A stretch of 52,175 nucleotides of DNA from Streptomyces sp. NRRL WC-3618 (GTDB lineage Bacteria; Actinomycetota; Actinomycetes; Streptomycetales; Streptomycetaceae). Location of the stretch: assembly GCF_001280005.1 (NCBI RefSeq), contig NZ_LGDW01000461.1, positions 1 to 52,175 of the forward strand. Direction: 5' to 3'. The notes under the pieces were generated by a model. The model was not told the origin of the DNA. It was given only the letters and a program-made list of their open reading frames with translations, and did no database searches. Both the position numbers and the translations under genes were made by a program. Of the stretch, positions 42,635 to 50,741 are shown piece by piece; position 1 is the first letter of the stretch, and every line of letters begins with the position of its first letter.

Positions 42635-43549
42635 CTACTCGACGAACAGGCCCCGGGCCGCCGCCCGCGAGTCGAACTCCTCCAGGCGGGCCTGGGCGTC
42701 CGGCAGGTCGTCGCACATGGCCTCCAGCAGCACCCGGCCGAGCAGCATCGGCGCGCAGGCGGTGTCGAAGGCGAGGCCGGTGCCGACGGCGGCGGGCAGC
42801 AGCAGGTCGGAGACCTTCGCGACCGGCGCGAACGCCGAGTCGGCGACGGTGACGACGGTCAGCCCCGCCGACTTGGCGTAGCCGAGGGTGTCGACGACCT
42901 CGCGCGGATGCCGGGGCAGCGCGAAGCACAGCAGGGTCGTGGCGCCGGCCCGTACGGCCGCGTCGATCCGGTCGTGGATCATCGTGCCGCCCTCGTTGAG
43001 CAGGCGTACGTCCGGGTGGACCTTGGCGGCGAAGTAGGCGAAGCCGTACGCCTGGGAGGCGGCGGCGCGCAGCCCAAGGACGGCCAGCGGACGGGACGCG
43101 GCGAGCAGCCGGCCCGCCTGCTGCACCGGGCGGGGGTCGGCGAGCACCTCGGCGAGGTTTCTCAGGTTCTCGATCTCGGCCTCGACGGCCTGCTGGTACT
43201 CGTTGTACGAGCCCGGTTCGCCGTTCTGTTCGACAGGGGCGACCTCGCGCAGGTGCTTGCGCAGCGCCGGGTAGCCGTCGAAGCCGAGGGCGACGGCGAA
43301 GCGGGTGACCGACGGCTGGCTGACACCGGCCAGTTCGGCCAGTTCGACGCTGGAGAGGAAGGGCACCTCGGCGGCCCGGCGCACCATGCTGTGCGCGATG
43401 CGCCGCTGCGTCGGGGTGAGCCGGTGCCCTTCGAAGAGGGCCTGGAGCCGGGCGGCGGGGCTGTCGGGCAGGTATCCGCCCGCGCCCGGCCCCTCCGGCT
43501 CCCCCGCCGCACCCGTGTCCCCGTTGTCGTGCGCACTCGACGTGCTCAT
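42635..43549 (-). CDS. MurR/RpiR family transcriptional regulator
   Basis: A 304-aa regulator. The N-terminal HTH_6 domain (about 30-110) has LTPTQRRIAHSMVRR, VELAELAGVSQPSVTRFAVALGFDGYPALRKHL. The C-terminal SIS sugar-phosphate-binding fold (about 140-280) has AVLGLRAAASQAYGFAYFAAKV, LCFALPRHPREVVDTLGYAK and VVTVADSAFAPVA. Its ATG overlaps the stop of the lyase-like gene (ATGA), so it is coupled to it and may autoregulate the pair. The ligand need not be a sugar phosphate. Confidence 0.92.
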   Translation of the reverse strand: MSTSSAHDNGDTGAAGEPEGPGAGGYLPDSPAARLQALFEGHRLTPTQRRIAHSMVRRAAEVPFLSSVELAELAGVSQPSVTRFAVALGFDGYPALRKHLREVAPVEQNGEPGSYNEYQQAVEAEIENLRNLAEVLADPRPVQQAGRLLAASRPLAVLGLRAAASQAYGFAYFAAKVHPDVRLLNEGGTMIHDRIDAAVRAGATTLLCFALPRHPREVVDTLGYAKSAGLTVVTVADSAFAPVAKVSDLLLPAAVGTGLAFDTACAPMLLGRVLLEAMCDDLPDAQARLEEFDSRAAARGLFVE

Positions 43550-45129
43550 GCCCCGCTCCCCCTCCAGATCTCCGTGAACCGGTCCAGCAGTGCCGTCGCG
43601 GCCGTCACGTCGTCCGTGAGCGGCCGGTCGGCCGAGTCGGCGTCGAGGACCGACTCGGCCAGCTCCAGCGCCCGTCCGACCGGCAGTTCCGGGTCCGGCC
43701 GCAGGTCGCGCTGGCGCAGCGCCCGTACGGCGGCGACCAGTTCGCAGCCGACGACGAGACGGTACGCGTCGCAGGCGCGCAGTGTCTGACGGGCGGCGAG
43801 CGAGGCGAAGCTGGCCTGTTCCTCGACGCCCCGGGAGAGTACAGCGTGCCCGAGCGAGGCGGGCGCGGAGAAGGCGCGCAGGTCACCGAGGGCCGCGCCG
43901 GCGGCGTACTCCAGGATCATCACGCCGGAGGCGGCGGGCTCGTGGTCGGCGAGGAAGGGGCGCAGGCGGGTGAAGGCGGGCTCGTTGAGGGTGGACAGGC
44001 GGGACGTGGACAACCGTGCCACCTGGGTGAGGGCCAGCCTGAAATGGTCCAGGGCAAGGGCGAGTTGGGCCTGGTAGAAGCCGCCATGGTGGTAGGCGGC
44101 GAGGTCCTCGGGGGAGATCAGGGGGTTCTCGGCGGCGGCGTTGATCTCGATCGCGAGGACGCCCTCCAGGGCGTCCGCCGCGTCGTGCGCGGGCCCGTGG
44201 ATCTGCGGCAGGCAGCGGAAGCCGTACGGGTCCTGGATGCGTCCGAGGGGAGGGGTGGGCCGGTCTGCGGAACCGATCAACTCCCGCATCCGGCGCGCGA
44301 CTTCGACCGATCCCCGGTGCGGGCGGGCGGCGTGCACGGGCGCGGCGTACGCCTCGTGCGAACCGTCGACGGCGAGCAGCGAGAGGGCGGCGACGACCTG
44401 CGTGGCGGCGATGAGCCCGCGCAGTTCGTGCAGCGCGAGCGCGGCCTGTCCGAGGGTGAGGGCGTTGCTGCTGATCAGGGCGAGGGCGTCGTTGTTGTCG
44501 AGGGCCTGGGCCTCGGGGGCGCCGGCGACGCTCCGCCCCCGGGCGGCTGATCCACCCGACGTCTGTGCCGTCGCCGTAGCCGTTGCAGGCGCGATCCACT
44601 CGTGCTCCCCCGCCAGCGCCAGCCCCATCTGCGCGAGCGCGGCGATGTCGCCCGTACCCACCGACCCGAACTCGTTGACCACGGGGTACGCGCCGTTCTC
44701 GAGCGCCTCGCACAGGGCGGTGACGACCGCCGGGCGCAGGCCGGCGCCCCCGGCGAGGAGCTGGTTGGCGCGCACGGCGAGCATGGCCCGTACCTGCCGG
44801 GCGGGCAGTTCCGCGCCGATGGCGCCCGCGTGGCTGCGCAGCAGGCGCAGCCCGTGGTCGGCGGCGGCCTCGGTGGGCACGTTCTCGTTCCGGTTGGCGC
44901 CGACGCCGGTCGAACGGCCGTACACGCGGCCGGTCGCGGCGATGCGGCGGGCGGCGTCCCAGACCTCCTCGACGCGCTTCATCGCGTCGGTGCCGGGCAC
45001 CGGTCGCGCGGTGCCGTCGGCGAGGCGTACGACGTCGTCGATGCCGAGGCCGACGCCGTCCAGCACGACGATGCCGATGGTGGCCGTCGGCACCGACGTA
45101 GCCGATGCGTCCACAATCCGAGACGACAT
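43546..45129 (-). CDS. Histidine/aromatic amino acid ammonia-lyase family protein lacking the MIO triad
   Basis: A 527-aa member of the HAL/PAL family by overall alignment: VYGRSTGVGANRN (Tyr loop), NQLLAGGAGLRPAVV, QDPYGFRCLPQIHG, ALDHFRLALTQVARLSTSR. The family cyclises Ala-Ser-Gly (VGASGDL) into the MIO electrophile. Here the segment is EFGSVGTGDIAALAQ with no such triad. Asn of the INGT-type motif (here ALISSNAL) and the TDNPL motif (AAENPL) also differ. It may not deaminate histidine, so hutH is not assigned. ATG 45129 preferred. Coupled to the RpiR regulator gene downstream. Confidence 0.85.
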   Translation of the reverse strand: MSSRIVDASATSVPTATIGIVVLDGVGLGIDDVVRLADGTARPVPGTDAMKRVEEVWDAARRIAATGRVYGRSTGVGANRNENVPTEAAADHGLRLLRSHAGAIGAELPARQVRAMLAVRANQLLAGGAGLRPAVVTALCEALENGAYPVVNEFGSVGTGDIAALAQMGLALAGEHEWIAPATATATAQTSGGSAARGRSVAGAPEAQALDNNDALALISSNALTLGQAALALHELRGLIAATQVVAALSLLAVDGSHEAYAAPVHAARPHRGSVEVARRMRELIGSADRPTPPLGRIQDPYGFRCLPQIHGPAHDAADALEGVLAIEINAAAENPLISPEDLAAYHHGGFYQAQLALALDHFRLALTQVARLSTSRLSTLNEPAFTRLRPFLADHEPAASGVMILEYAAGAALGDLRAFSAPASLGHAVLSRGVEEQASFASLAARQTLRACDAYRLVVGCELVAAVRALRQRDLRPDPELPVGRALELAESVLDADSADRPLTDDVTAATALLDRFTEIWRGSGA

Positions 45130-45281
45130 AAGGCGCACGCTCCCCTCAATCAGACAGAATCCAGCCATTTGATCTTGGCCGCTGGACGTCCGTTACCTCG
45201 GATTAACGCCAGAGCATTGGCAATCTATTCAGACACAGAGAACTCTGCATGATGTTATACAAGCCCGGCAAGGGACGCCCC
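45130..45281. promoter_or_regulatory. Divergent promoter region of the lyase-like gene and ABC relics
   Basis: This 150-bp spacer contains an AT-richer part (45190-45262) with TTGGCA at 45216-45221 and TTATAC at 45255-45260. An alternative upstream start for the ATPase at 45252 would put a TTA codon third. No operator could be defined. Confidence 0.3.
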
Positions 45282-45617
45282 ATGATCCAGTTCGACGCGG
45301 TCCACAAGCGCTTCCCCAACGGCACCACAGCTGTGCACGACCTCACCCTCCGGATGCCGGAAGGCGGCGTGACCGTTCTCGTCGGATCCTCCGGATGCGG
45401 CAAGACCACCACCCTGCGGATGATCAACCGGATGCTCGCCCCGACCTCCGGCACGATCAAGGTCAACGGCAAGGACGTCCTCCAGCAGGACGCCGCCGAC
45501 CTGCGCCGATCCATCGGGTACGTGATCCAGCAGTCCGGCCTCTTCCCGCACCGCACGGTCCTCGACAACATCGCGCAGGCCCAGTCGAAGGCGCCGGAAG
45601 CCGGGGCCGCGGCATGA
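45282..45617 (+). pseudogene. Internally deleted ABC transporter ATP-binding protein (osmoprotectant OpuCA/ProV type)
   Basis: Only 111 aa where about 350-400 are expected. The start (MIQFDAVHKRFPNGTTAVHD), Walker A (GSSGCGKTTTLRMINRM) and Q loop (GYVIQQSGLFPHRTVLDNIA) match glycine-betaine-type ATPases. It then jumps to QSKAPEAGAAA and stops. The ABC signature, Walker B and CBS domains are missing. The stop still overlaps the permease ATG, so an in-frame internal deletion that kept both ends is the simplest reading. Not functional as an ATPase. Confidence 0.8.
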
Positions 45618-45868
45618 CCATCGACTGGTCATGGATCGGCGACCACACCGACAACCTCACCTCCCTCACGGTCTCCCACCTCCAGGCGGCCCTCTCGGCG
45701 GTCTTCTTCGGCCTGCTGATCTCGCTCCCGCTGGCCGTGGTCGCCCACCGCGTCCGCGTCCTGCGCGGCTTCCTGCTCGGCACGTCCAACGTCCTGTTCA
45801 CGATCCCGTCGATCGCGATCTTCGTGCTCCTGCTCCCGGTGAGCGGTCTGACCCGCACCACCACCTAA
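45614..45868 (+). pseudogene. Truncated ABC permease (osmoprotectant type)
   Basis: Only 84 aa of a usual 210 or more. It has an intact start (MTIDWSWIGDHTDNLTSLTVSHLQ), two transmembrane helices (AALSAVFFGLLISLPLAVVA; SNVLFTIPSIAIFVLLLPVSG) and ends LTRTTT, stopping before the EAA loop needed to contact the ATPase. Coupled by ATGA to the equally truncated ATPase gene. Confidence 0.8.
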
Positions 45869-45880
45869 GGACCGGAGGAC

Positions 45881-45945
45881 GTGGCGAACTCGTACGCGAA
45901 GGAGAAGGACCTGACGAAGCAGGAGGCCGACCTGGTAGGAGTAGG
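45881..45945 (+). pseudogene. Possible C-terminal remnant of a substrate-binding protein
   Basis: Frame reading VANSYAKEKDLTKQEADL, resembling the C-terminal end of osmoprotectant-binding proteins (family pattern VA..YL.E.GL). It lies where the binding-protein gene of such an operon would be. The match is short and by eye. Confidence 0.25.
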
Positions 45946-45983
45946 CGTAGGCCGCCAGGCCGGTGCACCGAGTCAGCCAGTCG

Positions 45984-46027
45984 TTGCCCCTGGGGGCCGA
46001 CCCAGGGGCAACAGGGGGGTTAACCCC
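45984..46027. terminator. Hairpin plus palindrome after the ABC relics
   Basis: TTGCCCCTGGG (45984-45994) pairs perfectly with CCCAGGGGCAA (46001-46011) around 6 bases. A second palindrome, GGGGTTAACCCC, follows at 46016-46027. Together they may terminate the relic operon or regulate the next gene. Confidence 0.5.
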
Positions 46028-46063
46028 AGTGCCGGTCGGTTGTCGTTTCCCTACCGTGGTCGC

Positions 46064-46513
46064 ATGACCGGTATGGACACGACGGGCGCGCACGACGCCG
46101 ACCTGAAGAAAGAACTCAGCGCCACCCTGCACGCCCGCAGGGAACTGGGCAGCGAGTACGAGTCGGCGTTGGTCGACTCGTTCCTGGAGAAGGTCGACCA
46201 GCGGATCGACGGCTCGGTGGAGCGCCGGGTACGGCGGCAGCTCGCCGAGCATCAGATGGTGACGGCGCGCGACTCGCGCGGGCCGAAATCGACCGACACG
46301 TTCGGCGAGCGCTTCGGCTTCGCCATCGTGTCCCTGGTGCTGGCGATACCCCTGTCCGCCATCGGCGGCAGTATGGCGGATCTGCCCGGCCTGATCGTCG
46401 CGTGGGCCGGCATCGTGGGCGTCAACGCCTTCCAGGCGTCCCGTGGCCCAGGGGGGCTCTTCGGCCGGCGTCACCGCACGGCCGGCCAGGACAGCGACGC
46501 CTGGGAGGACTGA
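46064..46513 (+). CDS. Small integral membrane protein with coiled-coil head
   Basis: A 149-aa protein. A charged helical head (residues 8-70: DADLKKELSATLHARRELG, LVDSFLEKVDQRIDGSVERR) precedes two hydrophobic helices (FGFAIVSLVLAIPLSAIGGS; LPGLIVAWAGIVGVNAFQAS) and an Arg-rich tail. Homologues of this layout are common in Streptomyces without known function. ATG 46064 is used; 46073 is possible. The open frame upstream passes through a hairpin and is not part of the gene. Confidence 0.8.
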   Translation: MTGMDTTGAHDADLKKELSATLHARRELGSEYESALVDSFLEKVDQRIDGSVERRVRRQLAEHQMVTARDSRGPKSTDTFGERFGFAIVSLVLAIPLSAIGGSMADLPGLIVAWAGIVGVNAFQASRGPGGLFGRRHRTAGQDSDAWED

Positions 46514-46892
46514 CTGACCCCGGAAAAAGCTGTGCGCGGGGACCGCCGCACCCCCCGTTGCCGGGAGGGCGGGACGACGGCGGTCCCCGCGAGGGACGCG
46601 GGCCGGGTCAGGGCCGGGCCGGCGCGTCCTAGGCGTCGGTGGAGGTCCGGGAGCCGCTCCGGAGGTCCGTGACGCCGTTTCAGTGCCGGCTTCGGGTGGG
46701 GAGCCGCTCCCGCCCTTGCCGACACCCATGACTCTGCCGGACGCGTGTTAAGCGTGTGCTGCGCGGACGTGACGCCCTCGTACCACTTCCACGAAGTTCT
46801 CCGCCCGAAAGGGATCCGAAAGGAATCGGAACGGGACATGGCGGCACACACCGCAAATCCCGCTCCGACATGCCCCGTTCACCGGACGTTCG
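46514..46892. other. Intergenic stretch with terminator hairpin
   Basis: A perfect 14-bp stem (46535-46548 with 46578-46591, loop 29 bases) lies 21 bp after the membrane-protein stop and is the likely terminator for it. The rest (46600-46892) shows no gene with family features. Short frames there have poor codon bias. Confidence 0.6.
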
Positions 46893-48284
46893 CTACTGCT
46901 TGCCGCCCTTGGCGAGGAAGGCCAGCAGGTCCTGCCGGCTGACGACACCGGTCGGCTTGCCCTCGATCAGCACGATCGCCGCGTCGTGGGTACCCAGTAC
47001 GGACATCAGGTCGCCGACCGGCTCACCGGAGCCGACCTGCGGCAGCGGCGCCGACATGTGCTTGTCCAGCGGATCGTCGAGCGAGGCCCGCTGGGTGAAC
47101 AGCGCGTCGAGCAGCTCGCGTTCGACGACCGACCCGACGACCTCCGCCGCCATGACATCGGGGTGACCGGCGCCGGGCTTCACGATCGGCATCTGGGAGA
47201 CGCCGTACTCACGCAGCACCTCGATGGCCTGGCCGACGGTCTCGTCGGGGTGCATGTGGACGAGGGAGGGGATGTGCCCGTGCTCCTTGTCGTCGAGAAC
47301 GTCGGCGACGCGCGCGGACGGGCCGGTGTCCTCCAGGAAGCCGTAGTCCGCCATCCACTCGTCGTTGAAGATCTTGCTGAGGTATCCGCGCCCGCTGTCG
47401 GGCAGCAGCACGACGACGACATCGTCCGGTCCGAGCCGCTCCGCGACGCGCAGCGCGGCGACGACGGCCATCCCGCAGGAGCCGCCCACCAGCAGCCCCT
47501 CCTCCTTGGCGAGGCGCCGGGTCATCTGGAAGGAGTCCTTGTCGGACACGGCGATGATCTCGTCGGCGACGGTCCGGTCGTAGGCGGTGGGCCAGAAGTC
47601 CTCCCCCACCCCTTCGACGAGGTACGGGCGTCCAGACCCACCGGAGTAGACGGACCCTTCCGGGTCGGCCCCGATGACCTTGACGCGCCCGTCACTGGCG
47701 TCCTTCAGATAGCGCCCGGTCCCGGAAATGGTTCCGCCGGTGCCCACTCCGGCCACGAAGTGCGTGATCCGCCCGTCGGTCTGCTCCCACAGCTCGGGGC
47801 CGGTGGAGTGATAGTGGGAAAGCGGGTTGTCGGGGTTGGAGTACTGGTCGGGCTTCCAGGCGCCCGGCGTCTCCCGCACCAGCCGGTCGGACACGTTGTA
47901 GTACGAGTCCGGGTGCTCGGGGTCAACGGCGGTGGGGCAGACCACCACGTCGGCGCCGTAGGCACGCATCACGTTGATCTTGTCGGTGGAGACCTTGTCC
48001 GGGCAGACGAAGATGCACTTGTAGCCCTTCTGCTGGGCCACGATGGCCAGCCCGACCCCGGTGTTTCCGCTGGTCGGCTCGACGATCGTGCCGCCGGCCT
48101 GGAGCGCGCCGCTCTTCTCCGCCGCCTCGATCATGCGCAGGGCGATGCGGTCCTTCACGGAGCCGCCTGGGTTGAAGTACTCGACCTTCGCGAGGACGGT
48201 CGCCTGAATGCCCGCGGTCACACTGTTGAGCCTCAGCAGCGGGGTGTTGCCGACGAGGCTGATCATCGAGTCGTGGAATCGCAC
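46893..48284 (-). CDS. cbs: Cystathionine beta-synthase
   Basis: PLP enzyme (463 aa) condensing serine and homocysteine to cystathionine in reverse transsulfuration. The fold-type II core has VGNTPLLRLN, PLP Lys44 in NPGGSVKDRIALR, EPTSGNTGVGLA, and GVGTGGTISGTGRYLK (phosphate loop). C-terminal tandem CBS domains (about 335-460) end in VVSRQDLLAFLAKGGK, which separates it from plain cysteine synthase. GTG 48284 with GGAG six bases upstream gives the usual N-terminus RFHDSMISLVGN; GTG 48305 is possible. Confidence 0.93.
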   Translation of the reverse strand: MRFHDSMISLVGNTPLLRLNSVTAGIQATVLAKVEYFNPGGSVKDRIALRMIEAAEKSGALQAGGTIVEPTSGNTGVGLAIVAQQKGYKCIFVCPDKVSTDKINVMRAYGADVVVCPTAVDPEHPDSYYNVSDRLVRETPGAWKPDQYSNPDNPLSHYHSTGPELWEQTDGRITHFVAGVGTGGTISGTGRYLKDASDGRVKVIGADPEGSVYSGGSGRPYLVEGVGEDFWPTAYDRTVADEIIAVSDKDSFQMTRRLAKEEGLLVGGSCGMAVVAALRVAERLGPDDVVVVLLPDSGRGYLSKIFNDEWMADYGFLEDTGPSARVADVLDDKEHGHIPSLVHMHPDETVGQAIEVLREYGVSQMPIVKPGAGHPDVMAAEVVGSVVERELLDALFTQRASLDDPLDKHMSAPLPQVGSGEPVGDLMSVLGTHDAAIVLIEGKPTGVVSRQDLLAFLAKGGKQ

Positions 48285-48434
48285 CGTTGTCTCCGGTTGC
48301 CGCACATGAATGTGGTCGTCATTGGTGCCGCCAGCCTAAGGCTCAGCCCCGGCATTCACCTCACGTCACGATTGGCGGACGGCCGCTACGGGGCAAGGAG
48401 TGGTTGTACGGCTACGAGGAGGTGGCGGCGACGC

Positions 48435-49472
48435 ATGACGAGCATGTCAAGGGCAAGGGTGGCCAGGCGGATCGCGGCCGGCGCCGCGTACGGCGGTGGC
48501 GGGATCGGCCTGATGAGCGCGGCGGCCGTGGGTCTGCTGCTGGCCGAGGTACGGATGGCAAGACGCCAGGTGGGCAACGGCGGCGGTCCGCACCCGCCGA
48601 GCGCGGACGGCCTCTACGGACACGGGTACGCCACCCCTGGTGAACCCCCGATCAGACTCGTCCTGCTGGGCGACTCCACGGCGGCCGGCCAGGGCGTCCA
48701 CCGGGCCCGCCAGACCCCGGGCGCGCTGCTCGCGTCCGGTCTGGCGGCGGTCGCGGAACGTCCGGTGGAACTGCGCAACGTGGCGCTGCCCGGCGCCCAG
48801 TCCGACGACCTGGACCGCCAGGTGGGGCGGGCCGTCTCAGGGGGCGACTGGATTCCGGACATCTGCGTGATCATGATCGGCGCGAACGACGTCACCCACC
48901 GGATGCCCCCGACGCGCTCCGTCCGCCACCTTTCCTCGGCGGTACGCCGCCTGCGCACGGCGGGCGCCGAGGTGGTCGTGGGCACCTGTCCCGACCTGGG
49001 CACCGTCGAACAGGTCCAGCAGCCCCTGCGGTGGCTGGCCCGCCGCGCCTCACGCCATCTGGCGGCGGCCCAGACGATCGGGACCGTGGAACAGGGGGGC
49101 CGCACGGTGTCGCTGGGCGACCTGCTCGGCCCCGAGTTCGAGGCGAACCCACGCGAGCTGTTCGGCCCGGACAACTTCCACCCCTCGGCGGAGGGTTACG
49201 CGACGGCGGCGATGGCGGTACTCCCCACGGTGTGCGCGGCCCTGGGCCTGTGGCCGGCGGAGGAGGAGCGCCCGGACGCTTCCCGCCGCGAGGGCTTCCT
49301 GCCGGTGGCCCGAGCAGCAGCGGAGGCAGCCTCGGAACCGGGCACGGAGGTCACGGCGGCAATGCCGACGGGCCCACGAGGCCCCTGGGCCCTCCTGAAG
49401 CGCAGGCGCCGGCGGCGCGTACCGGCAACGGACCCTACGCCGACGACATCGAGGGGGGTGTCGAGCGGCTGA
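48435..49472 (+). CDS. Membrane-anchored SGNH/GDSL hydrolase
   Basis: A 345-aa protein. A basic head and one N-terminal transmembrane helix (GGGGIGLMSAAAVGLLLAEV) are followed by an SGNH esterase domain with block I VLLGDSTAAGQGV (Ser81), block II Gly in LPGAQSDDLD, block III IGANDVTH and block V PDNFHPSAEGY (Asp/His). The C-terminus is a Lys/Arg-rich cytoplasm-like tail (LLKRRRRRRVP). GAGGAGG precedes ATG 48435 at a slightly long spacing. Likely an ester or acetyl hydrolase at the outer membrane face; substrate unknown. Divergent from cbs. Confidence 0.9.
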   Translation: MTSMSRARVARRIAAGAAYGGGGIGLMSAAAVGLLLAEVRMARRQVGNGGGPHPPSADGLYGHGYATPGEPPIRLVLLGDSTAAGQGVHRARQTPGALLASGLAAVAERPVELRNVALPGAQSDDLDRQVGRAVSGGDWIPDICVIMIGANDVTHRMPPTRSVRHLSSAVRRLRTAGAEVVVGTCPDLGTVEQVQQPLRWLARRASRHLAAAQTIGTVEQGGRTVSLGDLLGPEFEANPRELFGPDNFHPSAEGYATAAMAVLPTVCAALGLWPAEEERPDASRREGFLPVARAAAEAASEPGTEVTAAMPTGPRGPWALLKRRRRRRVPATDPTPTTSRGVSSG

Positions 49473-49494
49473 GGGCGACGAGGGCAAGTCGCAG

Positions 49495-49532
49495 GGTCCG
49501 GCCCTCCGTGACACGTCACGGAGGGCCGGACC
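49495..49532. terminator. Perfect 17-bp hairpin between convergent genes
   Basis: Arms 49495-49511 and 49516-49532 match fully around CACG. It lies between the SGNH hydrolase stop (49472) and the last tiny gene on the minus strand (49539). Confidence 0.85.
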
Positions 49533-49538
49533 TTGGCA

Positions 49539-49739
49539 TCAGGGGTGGACTCCCCCGGCCGGGGCGGGAATCGGGGCCGGGCGGTGGTGGCAGGCACAGG
49601 CACACACGAGGTAGCGGACTCCGGGTACGCCGGTATCGCGGGGTTCGGAGTCCTGGCACCCGAGGTGCTGACCAAGTACGCAGCGGGGGGATCGGAACGG
49701 CGGTTCGGGTGCCTGGACCGCGCCGTGGTTGTGGGTCAT
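49539..49739 (-). CDS. Small Cys/His-rich protein, last gene of a four-gene overlapping run
   Basis: A 66-aa product with Cys at RCVLGQHLGCQ and a dense YLVCACACHHRP cluster, plausibly metal binding. ATG 49739 overlaps the stop of the preceding gene (ATGA). No family recognised. The codon bias is weaker than in chromosomal neighbours, in line with acquired DNA. Confidence 0.55.
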   Translation of the reverse strand: MTHNHGAVQAPEPPFRSPRCVLGQHLGCQDSEPRDTGVPGVRYLVCACACHHRPAPIPAPAGGVHP

Positions 49740-49933
49740 CGCCCGCCCCTGTCCGGGGTGAGGTCCGCACCGCCGACCAGCGGAATCACGTACCAGCGTG
49801 CACCCTTGGCGTCCTTATGGTCTCCCTCGTGCCCCTTGGAAAGGACGCACGCTCCGCTCTCGCTGAAGATCGGTGCCCCATGGAAAAGCGAGGCGCGGAC
49901 AGTCCCGCAAGTGACGGCCGGACCGGTGATCAT
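49736..49933 (-). CDS. Small protein with C-x6-H-x3-H pattern
   Basis: A 65-aa product. ACVLSKGHEGDHKDAKGARW matches a short pattern (C-x-L-x3-GHEG-x-H...G-x-W) that I recall in many small actinobacterial and phage-borne proteins, perhaps a zinc site. ATG 49933 overlaps the stop of the gene before it, and its stop overlaps the next ATG. Function unknown. Confidence 0.6.
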   Translation of the reverse strand: MITGPAVTCGTVRASLFHGAPIFSESGACVLSKGHEGDHKDAKGARWYVIPLVGGADLTPDRGGR

Positions 49934-50121
49934 CCGGCACCTCCGTCGTACGCCCGGCGGTAGTCGTCCCAGAGCCCGCGTCCGCTCTCGCACCCGTCCT
50001 TCGCTCTGCTGACGCGCTTACATTCGTCGCACTTGCGGGCGTGCTCAAACCACAGCCGGTAGGCACTCAGCATCGGCAACTCCGCTTGCCGTACGGCCGC
50101 CCTGACCCGTGCGCCGGTCAT
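49930..50121 (-). CDS. Small HxxxCxxC protein
   Basis: A 63-aa product with LWFEHARKCDECKRV, an HxxxCxxC spacing like zinc anti-sigma factors, then another Cys (GCESGRGLWDDYRRAY). It may be a zinc-binding regulator or simply a structural zinc peptide. ATG 50121 overlaps the stop of the gene at 50118-50552. Confidence 0.6.
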   Translation of the reverse strand: MTGARVRAAVRQAELPMLSAYRLWFEHARKCDECKRVSRAKDGCESGRGLWDDYRRAYDGGAG

Positions 50122-50552
50122 CGGGACCCCACCCCGTCCAGCACGGAGTGGATGTCCCGGATGTCGAGGCTGATGTGAAAGTCCGCTGCCGCGACCATCA
50201 CTGCGCGACGGCTCCACCGAGTCACACGCTCGCGCGCCGTCCAGTAAGGCCGTACGCGAGCCGCGCGGGGCGCGACGGTCAACTCCGGAGGCTGGTAGAT
50301 GAGATGAGGCAGGTACGGTCGCGACAAACGGGATGCGCAACCGTCGAGCGGTGCCCGGTCCGTGCTGTACGGCGACCGTCGCTGAACCGGCAACCGCTCC
50401 ACCAGATGCATCTGATCCTTCACGTTCTCGCTGTTCACGGCATTCCGGATCAACTCCGAGGCTGTCTTCCGCCGCCTGCCGGACGCTGGCAGGAACCAGC
50501 ACACCAGGGGCTGCAACAGGCCAATGAGTACGACCGCGCCACGCTCACGCAT
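50118..50552 (-). CDS. Membrane-associated protein, first gene of the four-gene run
   Basis: A 144-aa product with one N-terminal hydrophobic segment (GAVVLIGLLQPLVCWFL) and a basic remainder (VERLPVQRRSPYS, RVTRWSRRAVMVAAADFHI). No family recognised. ATG 50552 has GGGAGG seven bases upstream, better than ATG 50582. It is transcribed away from a GntR repressor, across five 10-bp repeats. Confidence 0.6.
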   Translation of the reverse strand: MRERGAVVLIGLLQPLVCWFLPASGRRRKTASELIRNAVNSENVKDQMHLVERLPVQRRSPYSTDRAPLDGCASRLSRPYLPHLIYQPPELTVAPRAARVRPYWTARERVTRWSRRAVMVAAADFHISLDIRDIHSVLDGVGSR

Positions 50553-50651
50553 GTCGTCAACCTCCCAACGGTTGAGGGCCATGCCCCCGGACTGGTCACA
50601 CAGTCGCGGGGGTCTCGTCTTCTCCTTGCGTAAGCCACCATAACCGCTTCC

Positions 50652-50701
50652 GACAGCAGTCGGCAGTGGACGGCAGTGGTTGACAGCAGTTGACAGTTTT
50701 C
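50652..50701. promoter_or_regulatory. Five 10-bp direct repeats in a divergent promoter
   Basis: GACAGCAGTC, GGCAGTGGAC, GGCAGTGGTT, GACAGCAGTT and GACAGTTTTC follow one another without gaps, one per helical turn, between the GntR gene and the four-gene run. They overlap a TTGACA at 50680-50685, which with GAGGAT at 50702-50707 (16-bp spacing) makes a likely rightward promoter. Confidence 0.7.
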
Positions 50702-50741
50702 GAGGATGCACGCAAGTTGCCGAACGCTTACGTTCGAGTGC

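Noticed and set aside
43546..45129. Calling this gene hutH
   Set aside because: Missing Ala-Ser-Gly triad and separation from the hut operon make the usual automatic name unsafe.
46986..48434. Upstream extension of the SGNH hydrolase frame through the cbs gene
   Set aside because: It is antisense to a well conserved cystathionine beta-synthase. Homology of the hydrolase starts at 48435.
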